Shown one piece after another: positions 5,181 to 6,001 of a DNA stretch of 6,001 nt. Source of the stretch: Xanthobacteraceae bacterium (lineage in GTDB: Bacteria; Pseudomonadota; Alphaproteobacteria; Rhizobiales; Xanthobacteraceae); the NCBI GenBank assembly GCA_030037185.1, contig JASHRR010001010.1, forward strand, positions 1-6,001, written 5' to 3'. How positions within the stretch are numbered: position 1 is the stretch's first letter; each line of letters starts with the position of its first letter. A program made the translations under genes and the position numbers. The notes below the pieces were generated by a model. That model searched no databases. It was not told the origin of the DNA and saw only the letters and a program-made list of their open reading frames with translations.

Positions 5181-6001
5181 ATGACCCATGTGCGCGGTCA
5201 ATTACTGGCTGGCGTCGCCGGTCTTGTCCTGGTCGGAAGCATGAGCGCGGCCTCGGCCGACCAGTTGCTGACGGGCTCGATCACGTCTGCTTCCGGCCAG
5301 AAACTCGAAGGCGTGCTGGTTTCAGCCAAGCACGAAGGCTCGACCATCACGACCAGCGTCTACACAGATCAAAACGGCGACTATTTCTTCCCCGCGATGG
5401 CCGACGGCAAGTACCAGGTGTGGGCGCAAACGCTCGGCTTTAACACTGCCAGGGGCACGGTCGATCTTGCCGCCACCAAGCACCAGGACTTCCAGCTGGC
5501 GGCGATTACCGATCCGGAAGAGCGCATTCGCCAGATGCCGCCCGAGATGCTGGCCGCGGCCCTGCCGGAGGACACCGAGGCCGACGCCAATATCAAGCGC
5601 ATCTTCCATAACCAGTGCACGGGCTGCCACACGCCGGGCTATCCGCTCCAGTTCAAGTTCGACGAGGCCGGATGGAACAAAGTCATCAATCTGATGAAGT
5701 TCATCCCCAATTATCCGAGTTCCGACCGCAAGCCGAACGGCATCATCGACTTCAACCAGAAGCAACTTGCGGCCTATCTTGCCCGCGCACGCGGACCGGG
5801 CGAAAGCTCAATGAAGTTCAAGGAGCGTCCGCGCCCGACCGGTGAAGCGGCGCGTGTCGTATGGAAGACCTACGAGGTCCCGCTCAACCCCGATAGCGGG
5901 ATTGCCACGCATGGGGTCAAGTACAACCCCAATGACGGTTCCGATTGGAGCCTCGGCGTTACCTCCAGGATCGGCCAGCTGCCCCATGACGGCGGCATGG
6001 A
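5181..6001 (+). CDS. Second exported haem c protein, paralog of the preceding gene, truncated by window edge
   Basis: The frame is open from the ATG at 5181 to the window end, giving 273 complete codons with no stop. The N-terminus is a Sec signal peptide with likely cleavage ASA|DQ after residue 26. It is followed by the same carboxypeptidase-regulatory-like domain (27-107) and haem c site CTGCH (Cys146 to His150). Candidate haem-ligand methionines are at 172 and 211. By hand count it is about 80% identical to the upstream paralog over the first 175 residues, and residues 139-167 around the haem site are identical. It has a net 3-residue deletion after residue 174. The propeller presumably follows but is outside the window apart from its first strand region (IGQLPHDGGM). 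The start is well supported by AAGGAGGG (5166-5173). Role inferred as for its neighbour: a periplasmic haem protein of unknown substrate. Confidence 0.9.
   Translation, partial: MTHVRGQLLAGVAGLVLVGSMSAASADQLLTGSITSASGQKLEGVLVSAKHEGSTITTSVYTDQNGDYFFPAMADGKYQVWAQTLGFNTARGTVDLAATKHQDFQLAAITDPEERIRQMPPEMLAAALPEDTEADANIKRIFHNQCTGCHTPGYPLQFKFDEAGWNKVINLMKFIPNYPSSDRKPNGIIDFNQKQLAAYLARARGPGESSMKFKERPRPTGEAARVVWKTYEVPLNPDSGIATHGVKYNPNDGSDWSLGVTSRIGQLPHDGGM

Overview
The window is high-GC, about two thirds by eye. Its gene content, GC-rich codon use and protein sequences suggest an alphaproteobacterium, most likely of the Bradyrhizobium/Rhodopseudomonas group. That placement is an inference from protein style and cannot be confirmed here. 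There are five clear protein-coding genes, one of them cut by the right edge, plus the first codons of a sixth at the left edge. I see no tRNA, rRNA, CRISPR array or insertion sequence.

Left block (1-1760, minus strand): a compact drug-efflux operon read right to left. It encodes a MarR-family repressor, an EmrA/HlyD-type membrane fusion protein whose start codon overlaps the end of marR, and, running off the window, what looks like the start of an EmrB-type major facilitator pump. A perfect 14-bp AT-rich palindrome upstream of marR is a good candidate operator for autoregulation.

Middle (1761-3025): a 440-bp hairpin-rich intergenic stretch leads into a 126-residue carboxymuconolactone decarboxylase family gene (PcaC-like) on the plus strand. 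Another gene-poor stretch of about 445 bp follows.

Right block (3026-6001, plus strand): the most interesting part. Two paralogous genes lie in tandem. Each encodes an exported protein with a signal peptide, a small carboxypeptidase-regulatory-like beta-sandwich domain, a single-haem cytochrome c segment (CTGCH) and, visible in full only in the first copy, a streptogramin-lyase/NHL-like beta-propeller. The second copy is truncated by the window edge after about 273 residues. By hand count the two are about 80% identical over the first 175 residues. They also share a leader layout: a GC-rich hairpin ending 23-25 nt before the ATG, then a strong Shine-Dalgarno. The spacer between them carries further hairpins. 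The likely picture is a duplicated periplasmic haem-propeller enzyme or electron-transfer protein. Its substrate cannot be read from the sequence, and a link to the nearby PcaC-like gene is only suggested by proximity.
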